Part shown: positions 1 to 11,300 of the stretch, piece after piece
How the letters are laid out: the number at the start of each line of letters is the position of its first letter
Numbering within the stretch: position 1 is the stretch's first letter
Source: Phoronis australis
Taxonomy: Eukaryota > Phoronida > Phoronidae
Assembly: GCA_002633005.1 (NCBI GenBank)
Contig: NMRA01000263.1
Span: forward strand, 550,143-585,630
Length of the DNA stretch: 35,488 bases
Direction: 5' to 3'
Position numbers and translations under genes: made by a program
Notes under the pieces: model-generated
Seen by the model: only the letters and a program-made list of their open reading frames with translations
Told to the model about the DNA's origin: nothing
Database searches by the model: none

Positions 1-571
1 GTTTACCACTGTAAAACTGATAACGACAGACACAGCTGTATCCTGACTGGCCGCCCAGTCAATGGGGATACTCATTCCACTGCGCGGGTACGTAACATGG
101 GACCAGAAATTAGCTGCCACTAGAGGGCGAGGTAGCAATTTGTCTTTTCCTTAAGACACATTACACATTATCACACGCACTGTGAAGGGACTTTTCACAA
201 AGTCAAAATGTTCCCGTATGTCACCTGCTGTGTGCCTGTTTGTACAGCCAGATGGCGATATGAGTCACTGGTCTCACAGTATCAGCTACAACTGCTTTCT
301 GAAAATTTCCCATTTTAAGGAAGTGGTTAAGTTCTTTAAGGGTTGCCCATCCCTGGCAAAAGCGATGCCATTTTGATACCCTTTCTTACTTGCCGTTGCT
401 TAGAATTGTCTGTCTCAAGATGGAAATCATTTTCTATCCTGATTTGTACTGGAAAGGTTTGAGATATATTTATGTGGTTGAATAACCCAGTTTGTAATTG
501 GAATTTTAGGTGGTAAGGAGAAACTGGCCCAGTTTGATTTGTTTGGAATAAATTGACCGATGTGCTTTCAG
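1..571 (+). other. SPTLC2 intron, 3' part
   Basis: No coding segment of SPTLC2 precedes the exon at 572 here, so this is intron running off the left edge. Two short open frames (182-376 + and 506-751 -) have no recognisable content. I see no repeat structure. Confidence 0.6.
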
Positions 572-677
572 ATATGAAAAGTTTAGAAAAAGTCCTGAGT
601 GACGCTGTCGTTTATGGTCAGCCCAGGACACATCGACCATGGAAGAAAATCTTAATTGTTGTTGAGGGTATATATAG
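572..677 (+). CDS. SPTLC2: SPTLC2 exon (first in window)
   Basis: The exon follows a CTTTCAG acceptor. Its first two bases complete an Asn codon and it then reads [16 protein letters not shown], ending GIY plus two bases of a Ser codon before GTGAGT. The residues match the segment before the PLP domain's substrate-facing strand in SPTLC2. It is too short to stand out on length alone; homology and both splice sites support it. Confidence 0.93.
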
Positions 678-3600
678 GTGAGTATAAGTGCCTGAAGATA
701 ATGGTATGGATTCTCATACGTTGAAAGACTGGATGGACAAGAATACCTCAACCCCCATCAAGGATCTGTGGAGACACCATGGCTTGGTGTAGGTGACTGC
801 TGTTTACTTACACAAATAGTGAGAGCCAGTCCTTGATCATTATAAGGACTGTAGAAGGCAGATTGAAATGTTTGATGTCCTAACTATCAGTCTCTTAGGG
901 AAGTTGATCTAAATCTTGCTGTTGTAGTGAAGTCCAAAACATGTAATTATTTGCCCATTTGGCCAAAAAGCATTTTGTTCTGGTATGTACCCAACTCATT
1001 TTGAGACCTGTAGTATCTGACAAAAAGAAGAAATATTGGAAATGAAACGCCCTCTACATCGTTTTCAGCCAAGTTCTCGTGTTTCTTTTTTTGAAAAGCT
1101 ACGTAAACATGGGTAAGCCATGATTTTCCTAGTGATGAGAAAAAAACCAAAAAAATCTGCATCATTTTGCTCATCTTGATTTTCTTTTTTAATAGTGAAG
1201 ATAACCACGTGGATTTTCAAAAAAACAGACACTAATCACGTATGCTTTTTAGGCCTGAAATGGATGGTCTTATAGGCCCTAATTAGGATTCGGTGCTGTA
1301 TGGTACAGGCTGCAAAATCTACGACATAAATTCAGTTCAAGCTTTGATGCATTAACGTTTACTTGTATCTCTTCAGTATGGAAGGCTCGATTGTGCGACT
1401 GCCAGAGATCATTGAACTGAAGAAAAAATACAAAGCCTACCTTTACCTGGATGAGGCACACAGCATCGGGGCCTTAGGCCCCACAGGTCGGGGTGTAGTG
1501 GAGTACTTTGGATGTGACCCCCATGATGTGGACATACTAATGGGCACATTTACCAAGAGCTTTGGTTCTGCTGGTGGATACATTGCAGGGTCAAAGGTCA
1601 GTGTAGATGTTATTGCTGTTAAGTGAAATGCAACATGGTAAGACTATGTATAACTCTGTGTTGGTCACTGTTTTATGGGTTGGAGTCATATGCCTTCTCA
1701 TAATGGGAGGGAATTCAAAGTGAATGAAATCTGAAGTTATTTTCTTATTCAAAATCCTGCTTTCTATTATGGAATAGAGTTGCACGGAGTGGATTAACTG
1801 CACCATCTTGTAATTGTTCATAGTATTGTACATGACATTCTGCAACTAGGCTTTCCTGAAAGCTCATAACCACACCTCTTAATACTTCAATATTTTAATT
1901 GGCTTTGATGGAATGTGCTAGATAAAGTTGGAAGTTTTATGCAACCTAGTCCTTGTGCTTGTTTTCATGTGTTTTGTTTACCGTTGTAGTTTTGTCTCTC
2001 TTAATTATGTTCACTGTAATTCTTCACTGATTTTGCACAAAAAATAATTGTCCAAATTGTCATTTTTCTAATTATTTATACTGCAAATATTGAAACCTTT
2101 GCTAAATTTCATTTTTACAATTAACCAACCTAACAATAAACCAAGATAGTCCTTAATCTTTTTTCTTGGCCATCTCGGTGGATAACATGTAATCATTTCA
2201 TCACTGCAGGAACTCATCAAGTATTTACGGCTACATTCTCACAGTACAACATATGCCACGTCCATGGCGCCACCTGTTGCTCAACAAATCATCACATCCA
2301 TGAAGACCATTATGGGCCTTATTGGATCTGGAGACGGTAAGTAGTCTCCTTGTGTTGGACCAATATCATTAAACTGCTACTACGTAATACCTACATCAGA
2401 TCTTATCTTAATTCAGACAAAGTTCCGCGAAGTGTTTTGTCTAGTTTGTGCACTTGGCCCTCCTGATGTGTCGGATTTCGTCTTATTCAGTCAAAACTCC
2501 CGTTTTACCATTATAAAAGTTGGCACCATATCAGAAAGCTTAAAAATTGCTTCGTACTAACGACAGTGCTCAAAAAAGTTGCCTCGCTTCATCAATTTTA
2601 TCCCAAAATTATGTGATAGATATTGGTAATGTGGTTATTTAAAACATTTCAATGATTCCCCGGAAATTAAGTTGGAATAATAAGGCCAGCAGTACTTTTA
2701 GCTTAGTGTTATGATTTTGTGTTCTAGGTGAACGAAGAATTGCTCAGCTAGCGTGGAATGCCCGTTACTTCCGAGACAAGCTACAGGAGATGGGGTTCAT
2801 CACATACGGCAACAGGGACTCTCCTGTCGTACCTATGTTGTTATTTATGCCAGCTAAAATTAGGTAAACAGTTGACTTGGGCTTTTGTCACGACACAACA
2901 AAAATCTGGAGTTTGCAGATTAAGTGGATCTCCTGTATGCAGGTGATAGAGAGAGGGATGGTCCTGACACGCTGTAAAATGTAACAAATACACTGTTATA
3001 ATTTAAGTTGCTGAGCCTCTCCTGATATGTAACAAGTTGTCACATTTTACGTAATTGTTACATTTTGCATGAATGCGCATGCAAGAAATGAACCATTGTT
3101 ACATTTTACGAAACCAACTTCATATCACAAAGTAAATGACCAAAATCATGAACAAGTGGTATCTGACACTGTTAGGGGTACTCGAGTATTTTTGGATGAG
3201 GGGTGCTGCCCGAAAATTTGGATATCTACTGATTTAGAGAGTGGGCTCGGACAAAAAGTGACCTATTTAGAGAGTAATTTTGTGTAAAAATTCACCCTTT
3301 TGCACATTTCTGTTCCAGAATTTCAGAAAAGGCACCATTTTATTATGTTTAAAATGGCACCATTTTGGAGAGTATTTTTTGCTGTGAAAAAACCCTTTTG
3401 GGCGGCACTTCCCATAAACCTCTTCTATAGCAATGCACTCCGGGCTGACAGGGCATCACTATTATAATTATTATTATTGAATTTATTTAACAAGAACACA
3501 ATGCAATATACACACTACATGCTTAGCAAAGTGCTAAATAAATGCATCATGGTCCTCAAAGATTTAAAATCATCTCATTTATGTTTCAATGTTTTCATTG

Positions 3601-6480
3601 TGCTTCCCATAATGGACACCAAGTTCTGTTTCAAAATGATTTTAAAGGGGTTCCTTAACGATATTGTGAGAAACATCTTGACAGCTGTGGATGCAGGGCA
3701 GGTCTACTATGTGGAAACGAGGAGGTTGAGATTTAAAATCTTGTTTAGATGTGCGCCAATTCATAATTTGATAATTTCTGAACTATCGGCAAGCATGGTA
3801 TTGTTTGTGATACAACTAAAGACTAAAGTGGTTTATTTTTTATCAAATTTGCTTCCGAAATTGAATTCTCCGTGAAAAATTATTGTGTGTTTGTTTTTTC
3901 CGGAAGAAATGCGATAAGTATTAGCCAAAATATGGTGCCATTGTTTTGGTTGTTCTTAATGCCGTAGTTCCAACAAGATTGCATGAACGCTTTAACAATT
4001 AATAAACTTGTTACCTGATCATGAAAACTCCTTTCGTCTGGAGTTGAAACTGTACAGGGTACATATTAGACTATACCAAGAAACTATTTGTGTTAAAAAA
4101 ACAATGGAAAGCACAAAGGGACACACCTATAAATTCAAGCTGGCACATTTGACAGAATTTCATTTAAAACTCTGATAAAGAAGCCATTAAGTGTGTGAAC
4201 CATTTACCTCCGTGCGACAAATACCATGCAAACTCTTAAAATATGATGTCCCTTTCGTAAAGTGTAACAACAGTACATTTCTGGCATGCGCATTCAATGT
4301 AAATTGTAACAATTACATAAAATGTAACAACTTTTTACATTTTAGGAGAGGCCTAGCAACATAAAATGTAGAAATGACATAGAATGTAACTTACAGTTCA
4401 TTGTTACATTTTACAAATTTGTTACATGTAACAGTGTATTGGGGCCCTCTCTTTTTTAGTGTCACCAAAGGAACAGTGAGTTGTCCGATATTGGTTTAAG
4501 CTCACTAATAAAGTCTTGAATAAACCTTTTCTGATTTGTGACATGGCTGTCAGTCCCTTCGTGTATAAAATGGTTAAAGCATTATAAATCATGCTCTGGT
4601 TTTGAAAAATCTCCTTTCTTCACGTCACGCATATCTTTGCCCTTCCGAAACAATGTCGTTACGCTGTTATCCTTTGTTTGAATTGAGATTGTCTGTTGCA
4701 CGCTACTTAAAGGGCGTGGTCTGAGGCAGTAGTGATATGTCAGTTTTTCTCAAGCCTAGAAGCTATTTATGATCTGAGTAAGGAACAACATGAGTCCAAC
4801 TTAGTTACACTAAGGCTTGAAGAAGCAATCGTTCTTTGACCGAAGGTGTGGGTTTACAGTATTGTCTCTTCACAAGCTGTAAAAGCAGTGGATGTGATTC
4901 AATCACAGTGTTCATTCATTTGTTCTGGTTCTGTCTTCAGTGCCTTTGGTCGTGAGACTTTGAAGCGTGGTCTTGGTACAGTGGTGGTAGGCTTCCCAGC
5001 CACGCCCATCATAGAGTCGCGGGCACGTTTCTGTCTGTCGGCAGCTCACACCAAGGAGATGCTGGACAAGGTGAGTTACCTCCCCTGTTTCCATGGCAAC
5101 TGGGCATCTACTTGTTTCGTTGAGTGGTATTACTAGTTTTTAAAGTTCACAACAGTTCTAAGTAAGAGTAGTCTGTAGTGAAATAAATCGGGTCAAATTG
5201 TATAAGGGTCCATTCACAAATATTACCATTTTCAAAACCATACAAACCATGCACTTCTCCCAACACCCCTCCCCCCTCGAATGCTTACAAAAATAGTGAT
5301 TTTTCATTAGTCATATGTTTTTGACCATATAAAACTTCTTAATGTGTCCTTCAAAATTTAATGCTGCTCTTTGTTTGTATAGTGACTGAGTGTAAAAATA
5401 AAACTTGTGTTTCAAACAATTCTTCGTGTACATTTTTTGTGCCCAGTTGGATCTTGACGACATTTTGTCAAAAGTAATTAAAACCGTTGACTTCTGTTAC
5501 TTGCAAGCCCTGAACCCTTCCTTTCCCCAAGCAAGTGATTTGTATGCTTATGACAATGCCAGTAATACTGAAAGATCCGTAATATGGATCGTGAAATGCA
5601 ATTTACCACATGTAGGGTCATTGTTTTTGTTTTATGTTTTGTGGTGGATTCCTTTGTTTTGGCATTATGATACAGCTAGAGGGTATTCCTAATTACACAG
5701 GGTGAGATTATTGATTGCTTACACAGGCAGATTCACTAGTGCTTCCTTCATTTATTTGAGTGTAAAGTTAGCAACGTCGGCTTAAACTTCATGTAAATTA
5801 CTTGGGAATGTTACATCACTACATACTTTGGCAATATTTTGTCTTTGTTGCAACTATACATAATCAACACACAGTTGTGGCTGTATACTATAAAAGTGGC
5901 TTTCTTGGAATTATTGGAATTTTTAACTCTTACCTTGTCTGTGATTTCAGTTTTTAGTGACTCCTTGGGAGTTTCCAACCTTAGCGGAAAAGTGGGTCAA
6001 AATTGCCATTTTTGCATAAGGTCTATATAAACCATTGCGTAGAAAACCAGTCTCACAAACTCCATGGAAATTTTCCATGCACAAAATTATAGAGCTTATG
6101 CAAGGCTATGCATCAGTTTGTTCGACTTTTCTGTCAAATTTGAAAACTCACAAATACTGTATCAGCCAGCATCATGACGCCAAAGGAATTGGGTCAAAAC
6201 TCCACCTTGCTTTCTATCTGGTTTATGGTCTGTCTAGTATTTCTTAATAATTCTTCATAAACGCTTGTGAAGAAGTTTCCTACGTACTGTCTGTAAAGAT
6301 CAATTCGTCTGAGATTAATTATAACACATGCATTAAGTTCACTGACATTCAGAAGCTTAGCTTGTATAATCCACTTCTATCTACTCTTTATAGGCATTAG
6401 ACATCATTGATGAAGTGGGTGATCTACTTCGGTTGAAGTACTCCCAGCGGACGCGTGCAGTCAAGTCGGGGGCTCATTAA
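572..6480 (+). CDS. SPTLC2: Serine palmitoyltransferase subunit 2, C-terminal half (5' end off window)
   Basis: This is the catalytic subunit of ER-bound serine palmitoyltransferase, which condenses L-serine with palmitoyl-CoA in the first step of sphingolipid synthesis. Six exons join in frame: 572-677, 1377-1596, 2210-2336, 2728-2863, 4941-5070 and 6394-6480 (TAA). Together they give 267 residues, about half of the usual ~560. Every junction is AG/GT and the phases match. Family hallmarks seen include [44 protein letters not shown], the PLP-lysine motif [14 protein letters not shown] (Lys codon 1555-1557), and [23 protein letters not shown]. It is a fold-type I PLP enzyme of the alpha-oxoamine synthase family. 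The C-terminus stops soon after LLRLKYSQR, about 17 residues earlier than I recall for the human protein. SPTLC3 is a vertebrate paralogue, so an invertebrate copy is best called SPTLC2 or SPTLC2/3. No exon encoding the preceding family segment was seen in 1-571. Confidence 0.96.
678..1376 (+). other. SPTLC2 intron
   Basis: This 699-base intron has a GTGAGT donor and TCTCTTCAG acceptor. It is AT-rich and nothing else is recognisable in it. Confidence 0.85.
1377..1596 (+). CDS. SPTLC2: SPTLC2 exon with the PLP-binding lysine
   Basis: The exon follows a TCTCTTCAG acceptor, completes the Ser codon, then reads [20 protein letters not shown]. It holds the [15 protein letters not shown] loop and the Schiff-base lysine in TFTKSFG (codon 1555-1557). 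It ends in phase 0 at SK before GTCAGT. The catalytic lysine, Asp and His are all present, so the enzyme looks functional. Confidence 0.97.
1597..2209 (+). other. SPTLC2 intron
   Basis: This 613-base AT-rich intron has a GTCAGT donor and CACTGCAG acceptor. No gene or repeat was seen. Confidence 0.85.
2210..2336 (+). CDS. SPTLC2: SPTLC2 exon ([15 protein letters not shown])
   Basis: The acceptor is CACTGCAG. The exon reads [20 protein letters not shown] and then [16 protein letters not shown]. It ends one base into a Gly codon before GTAAGT. It corresponds to the family segment just after the PLP lysine. Confidence 0.95.
2337..2727 (+). other. SPTLC2 intron
   Basis: This 391-base intron has a GTAAGT donor and TTCTAG acceptor. 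I see nothing further in it. Confidence 0.85.
2728..2863 (+). CDS. SPTLC2: SPTLC2 exon ([11 protein letters not shown])
   Basis: The acceptor is GTTCTAG. The exon reads [20 protein letters not shown], then [20 protein letters not shown] and PAKI. It ends two bases into a Ser codon before GTAAAC. The 1.5 kb transposon-like element begins about 90 bases downstream in the next intron. Confidence 0.95.
2950..3113 (+). repeat. Left terminal inverted repeat of the SPTLC2-intron element
   Basis: It runs from GAGAGGGATGG to TTACATTTTACGAAA and pairs with 4253-4452 with indels. It contains four TTACATTTTAC-like subrepeats, at about 2972, 3040, 3058 and 3098. Confidence 0.78.
4253..4452 (-). repeat. 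Right terminal inverted repeat of the SPTLC2-intron element
   Basis: This is the inverted partner of 2950-3113. It starts TTTCGTAAAGTGTAACA and ends CCCTCTC. It is longer than the left arm because of an extra block of TTACATTTTA-type subrepeats around 4370-4400. Confidence 0.78.
4941..5070 (+). CDS. SPTLC2: SPTLC2 exon ([15 protein letters not shown])
   Basis: The acceptor is CTGTCTTCAG. The exon completes Ser, then reads [20 protein letters not shown] and [20 protein letters not shown]. It ends in phase 0 at LDK before GTGAGT. The [11 protein letters not shown] stretch is one of the most conserved parts of the family. Confidence 0.96.
5071..6393 (+). other. Last SPTLC2 intron
   Basis: This 1323-base intron has a GTGAGT donor and TTTATAG acceptor. 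The short open frames inside (5405-5692, 5839-6030, 6035-6247) show no domain or family resemblance. No repeats were noticed. Confidence 0.8.
6394..6480 (+). CDS. SPTLC2: SPTLC2 terminal coding exon
   Basis: The acceptor is CTTTATAG. The exon reads [20 protein letters not shown] and then RAVKSGAH and TAA at 6478-6480. The [12 protein letters not shown] core matches the family. The residues after it do not, and are shorter than in the human protein. Confidence 0.94.
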   Translation, partial: ALDIIDEVGDLLRLKYSQRTRAVKSGAH

Positions 6481-8500
6481 TCCTGTACAACATATATTTT
6501 TGTCTCGCTTGATGTACGTGCTATTGTGGGTGTGCAGAGGAGTGTGACAGGACTTTTTATTTCACATACATCTACTGTTTTAGTAAATTTATATCTCTGT
6601 TGTAAAGTAAGTAGAGATTGACTATTTTGAAAGTTAAACTTGAAGGCATCGCCTGATTTTATTAGTGCAGGGCCGTAGATGCTTACATATACAAGTGATA
6701 GGTTCAAGATATAGGATGTTCCAACTCTTGGACCGTGAAAGTGGACGTAATTGAATCCCAGGGACTCCCTGGCCATGAGTTTGCTGGTTTTTTTTCATAG
6801 AAACGTCATATTTGGAGTAGAAGAAATTGACAAATTTTAATTAAACTTTTCTAGATTTGATAAAGTTCTGGTGAAAACCCTGAAGTAAACTGGATTAAAA
6901 GGTAACACCAAATTATTTGTAAATGAGTCGGATGGGTTTGCTTTCAAATTCTGTGGATTTCTAACATGAACCAATTTGTTCAATACTTTTTGAAAAGTGG
7001 CATTAACTGATCAGTGTGTAGATCTATGGACTTAATGTGGAACATTACTGGTTGGGTTTATTTATTTTTCTACTTTTCTTACATTAAAGAGCGTTTAAAT
7101 ATTAATTATCAGAACGGCTGCGGAAATGTCCCCCATTTTTGAGGGCTTGCATAGGAAACTTAGAACCTGGTTTATTCTCTGTTTACCTTAGCCGCAGCGT
7201 ACTTTTGGAGCGGTCTGTCAATCTCTGTCTGCCAGTGTTTTTGAGGCACTAGGTGGCAACGTTTTTTGGCATTGTTGGTTGCTTTTTATCCGGGATGTAC
7301 TTTCGTTGTTGTTATGCTAATAGATTCCATAACATCTACGTTATATATGGAGACTGGATTTTAAATTGTCATTGCGCACACGTTGCTATTGTGCCTCGTC
7401 TGTTCTCATTGACTTTGCTGCGAGCCTAGAGCACTCTTTAACTTGATGTAGTGATCTTTATGAAGTGTGACGGTGAGCAAATCAAAAGTGTCAAAATTGC
7501 TGCTAGTGACCCACCATCTGTTACAAGACTTAACGTCTGATTTAGATCGCTTGCGGTTATGTAGTTGGTTTTAAGTTGTTCAGATTAGAGATTTCTGGAT
7601 GTGGGACAAACTGGCTCACGTAAGACAAGGGTAGACTTCAGTAGCTGTCCCCTTGCGGCTTGAAAAATCTAGCCAAGGTCACGTGCTCTCATTTAAAATA
7701 CTTTAAATTATCTCACGTAATCTCGCAGTCTTGTTTCCTAACGAGATCCTAGAGTTACTGAACTTTACCCAGGTCCAACAAGTTGGGTTTGTGGGGTGTG
7801 GCTGCTCATTTTATGCACCAAGCGTACCTAGTCTGAAGCCAAACCTAAATCTCCTGCTACTTGGAATCGGAGGTGAAGTGTTGTCAACAAGCATTGTCTC
7901 TAGCAATAATTAACTCTTCCCAGCAAACACTTGTAAGCTGAGTATAAGGAACATTCACAAATGTTTCATAAAGGCATGATTGGCAGAAACTAGCTTTGGT
8001 GCAGCTTTGAACTGACTAGTGAACTATCTGCATCTGTGTATTTCTATTAATAAGTGCATAGTCAACTAAAATTGTACCAAGCTAAGTTGTGGTTTGTGCT
8101 TGCTTCAGATGAGTCTCGCCGGTGTATGTCTGGAGTGTTAGTTTTGTATGCATTGAAGTATCAACTAATTAAGCAAATGAAATATGATTATTTATTAATT
8201 GGATAGATTATAGTGAACTTGGAATTACATTCAGATCTCCATCTATATCAGTTGTTATTACATTTCAAAACAATTCACTAAACAGCTAATCCATCAAGAA
8301 CACTGAAAACACTAATTATCACGCTACATTTCCAGTTAACGACAAGAACTTTCTGACAACATGGTGTGAATGTTTGAACAGGCATATCTCAGGATTCTGC
8401 CTTTTGAATTGCTGGAGGACAATGTTTAACATGAAAATGTTCTTTTTGGATAGATACTGCATTTTAAAAACCATTTTGGATGATTAATGGTACCGGACCA

Positions 8501-8887
8501 GGGCCCGGTCTCTAATCTTTGTACTCGAAACGAACTCGAAACTATTTTTGCCAATTTCTCTGCTCCTTTTGTGCGAACTTAAGATAATTGGTTATCAGAC
8601 TGTGCTCGAATACATTATAGTTTATGCATAGGAGTTTCTAGTTCAAGTTTGCCCTTGAAGACCCTTATATTCGTGCTACAAACTCGAGTAAAAACTCAAA
8701 ATTTTGAGTTCAAACTCGAACTTATTGCTTTAATATTGGGTTTACAAACTGTGAACTAAGAGCAATGAATTATCTACGTAAGTTATTGTGTACTCGAGCA
8801 TAGAATGAGTTCGCCCAAAAGTAGAGTAGAAAATGCCAAACCTAATTTCGAGTTCCATTTCAAGTAAAAAGATTGGAGACCGGGCCC
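8501..8887. mobile_element. MITE-like inverted-repeat element, GGGCCCGGTCTC ends
   Basis: GGGCCCGGTCTCTAATC at 8501-8517 is matched in inverse by GATTGGAGACCGGGCCC at 8871-8887, with one mismatch. The complementarity continues inward through ~50 bases with mismatches (…CTTTGTACTCGAAACGAACTCGAAA). The body repeats CTCGAA/TTCGAG and CTCGAG words many times on both strands. The size (~390 bp), lack of coding and folding-back fit a miniature inverted-repeat transposable element. Target-site duplications were not resolved. Confidence 0.72.
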
Positions 8888-10516
8888 AGATGGCCACATG
8901 AAACTGGTTTTGTATGGTAGAGAAACGTCTGGTAATATGTGACACCCTAGAGCCAACTCATGAAATTTTTATCTCATCAAAACAAAATTTGCGTAATTCG
9001 GGCCCTGTCTGCTTTCACTTTGAGACAAACAGCAAAAGATTGTGTTTGCCTGAGCCAACTGGCTGAATTCTGAATTTTGTTAACTCATAACCTGGCAATA
9101 TGCCTACCACCAAATTTTGACAGAAATTTTTCATAATAGCAATACATTCACACAACCTGCTTCATTTTTGTAACAATATCATCTTGTAATGATTCCAAAC
9201 TTAGAACTGCTAGACCAGTGTTTGGCGAGACAATTTAAATTCAACTTGAACCGAAAATTCCGTACGACGCTTCAAGACAAATTGTGATGGCTGACGGGTA
9301 CAAACAATTCCCCAAACCACTCTTCCTTGCATTATCTAACAGTTTATCAGAGTGCCTGGAAAGAACTGTTCCGCGATTACTGTTAGAAAATGCAAGGACG
9401 TGCTTTGGAGGATATTTTGTACTCAGATTAAAGATCATGGTTTGTTGCAATCTATAACGTAAAAAAGTTGGTTTTGAATTTTAGCTGCCTTATTTGTCAC
9501 AAGGGTTCAGCAACTTTTAAGACTTAAAATGCTCATCACAGTACTTCATTTAACCACCATTTCAAGTATGAATGTACACCAATTACTACTGTTCATGGCA
9601 AACTGTAGTGCACGATGGCATGGAAAACAATCTACATGCTGAATTTTACTGTTATGTCCACCATTGGCATTCATGTGGCAAGAAAGACAGCATCCATTAA
9701 TTTTTACCATCAAGTGAGTTACATTAATATTGGTTTACATTTAGTGAATTTCTTGCTCTCTGATAACACAACATTTACCATGTGAAGATACAATCCTATC
9801 ACTGGCCAGACTTGTACATAATTCTAACATGTACAAGCTTCTAGTCACAGCAGGTTTGGCAACAGTTTCCAATCTCTCTTAACATTGCCTTTGAAAGCCT
9901 GGCCCACCAACTTCCTGCTTCCCTGGAGTGTTGGAGTCTCATGGCCACGAATGCCTCGAGTGCAAAATCATGAAAGTGGGGTTGACCTCACAAAGTACCA
10001 TACTGTAATCCAACATGGACAACATCTCTCAAGGCCCAGTCTTTTACTACTCATGCTTTCGCTGCAGACTCACCACTGCTGACAGGTTTTTGTGACGTTC
10101 CTAGTATCGCTCCGATAGGCTAGATCTTATTCGTAGTTGCGTATTGCAAAGCCATGATTGGGCTGAATCGTTCACCAAGTCATGCACAAACTTTTCTGCG
10201 TAGACAGGCCCCGCTCCACCCGAGTAACGATGTTATAAGAAAGTCATGGAGCTTCCATGTCAGTGCCAACATAGCCAACATTGGATTTAGAAGTCACTAG
10301 AGCCTAGTACGTGAACCTGTACGCAGTTCATGAGGTTTCAAAATTTTGTACATTTTAGTGATATTGTCTTCGGGTTTAGTTCATGGATGTTTTAGTGAAC
10401 TGGGCAACATGAGATTCATTTAGAAGTGAAAGTGTTCTTACAGCCCATGAGCGAGTTAAATATCTTGGCACAAGATTCCGTTGACCGGACCCTATAGCTA
10501 CACTGCATTTTGCAAA

Positions 10517-10533
10517 AATAAAGATTCAATAAA
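10517..10533 (+). other. Tandem polyadenylation signals, + strand (SPTLC2 side)
   Basis: AATAAA occurs at 10517-10522 and again at 10528-10533. These are the first canonical hexamers I saw on this strand after the SPTLC2 stop, so they are candidates for the distal 3' end of that transcript. Confidence 0.5.
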
Positions 10534-10622
10534 ACACACGGTTGATTTTTCAAAATTCAAACAATACTATGTCCCCTCAAACAGCAATTACTAATACAAC
10601 ACAAAACACTTTAAACAAGTTG

Positions 10623-10628
10623 TTTATT
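10623..10628 (-). other. Polyadenylation signal, - strand (PKD side)
   Basis: TTTATT on the + strand reads AATAAA on the - strand, in the context GTTCAATAAACAAC. It is a candidate distal 3' end of the kinase gene, ~90 bases from the opposing SPTLC2 signals. A second - strand AATAAA at 12626-12631 would give a shorter UTR. Confidence 0.5.
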
Positions 10629-10773
10629 GAACAAACCAAATCTTCACAATGGTAACACCTAGCGCTCGCAATAAAGGAGACTAGGATTTTAATGAAAATT
10701 CCAACATACCAACCCACTGCACTCTTGGCTACATTCAGGATAAATCTCACACTACAACAGTGATGATGGGTAG

Positions 10774-10897
10774 ACTACCATTCACAGTCAGGTCTGCTAA
10801 ACTCTACCATTCATGGTCACGTCTTCTAAACTCTACCATTCATGGTCACGTCTGCTAAACTCTACCATTCATGGTCACGTCTGCTAAACTCTACCAT
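10774..10897. repeat. 29-bp minisatellite, ~4 copies
   Basis: The unit CTCTACCATTCATGGTCACG + TCTGCTAAA recurs at 10802-10830, 10831-10859 and 10860-10888. A diverged copy precedes it (10774-10801) and a partial copy follows (10889-10897). The three central copies differ only at one base (TCTTC against TCTGC). Confidence 0.95.
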
Positions 10898-11300
10898 ATT
10901 GGACACAGTATCCTAATGAAGACCTAGAATTCAACGCATCACACTCCCATTAAATCTACAACCGCGCTGAAATAAAAGAATGTTAGCACCATTAGAAATA
11001 GTTGACAACAGAACTGTACAGTAGAAATACAATATACAACGTTGATGTATATCATGGAATGGTTACAGAATTATCAATTATTGTCCAATTTCAACAGAGT
11101 AAATATTAAGTGTTGTATAACTGGTCGAATTTCTAAATGGTTCTGTTTAGGATGTAAACAAAATCTAAAACTAAAAGCCATAGATGAAAACTACATCAGC
11201 AACTGATTGGTCAAGGAGTGGTGTGTTAGCAAAATTGTTAGCAAAACAGCACATGAAATAATAATAAAATTCATCTTCCGATATGTTTGCTATCTAGTTA

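Larger units (their letters stand above)
2950..4452. mobile_element. ~1.5 kb non-autonomous DNA transposon-like element with long TIRs
   Basis: The ends of this interval are inverted repeats: 2950-3113 on the left and 4253-4452 on the right. On reverse-complementing the right end they share GAGAGGG, ATACACTGTTA, GTTGCT-GCCTCTCCT, AACAAGTTGT-ACATTTTA, GTAATTGTTACA and GAATGCGCATGC, in the same order. About ten copies of TTACATTTTAC or its complement stud both ends. The interior has no recognisable transposase; two short open frames (3069-3287, 3477-3875) match nothing I know. The left half of the interior repeats the phrase ggcaccatttt, and 3465-3560 looks like a separate nested repeat. No clear target-site duplication was identified, so superfamily is not assigned. 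Confidence 0.8.
6481..10540 (+). other. SPTLC2 3' flank / probable long 3' UTR
   Basis: No gene can be supported on either strand in these 4.06 kb. ATTAAA at 6894 or 7084 could end a short transcript. The first canonical AATAAA I found downstream is the pair at 10517 and 10528, which would give a ~4 kb 3' UTR. The stretch includes the inverted-repeat element at 8501-8887 and a small stem (GCTGCGG near 7114 with CCGCAGC near 7192). How far the mature transcript extends is inference. Confidence 0.5.

Noticed and set aside
3477-3875. 132-codon frame inside the SPTLC2-intron element, considered as a transposase
   Set aside because: There is no catalytic DDE/D pattern, zinc finger or family resemblance, and it is too short for a transposase.
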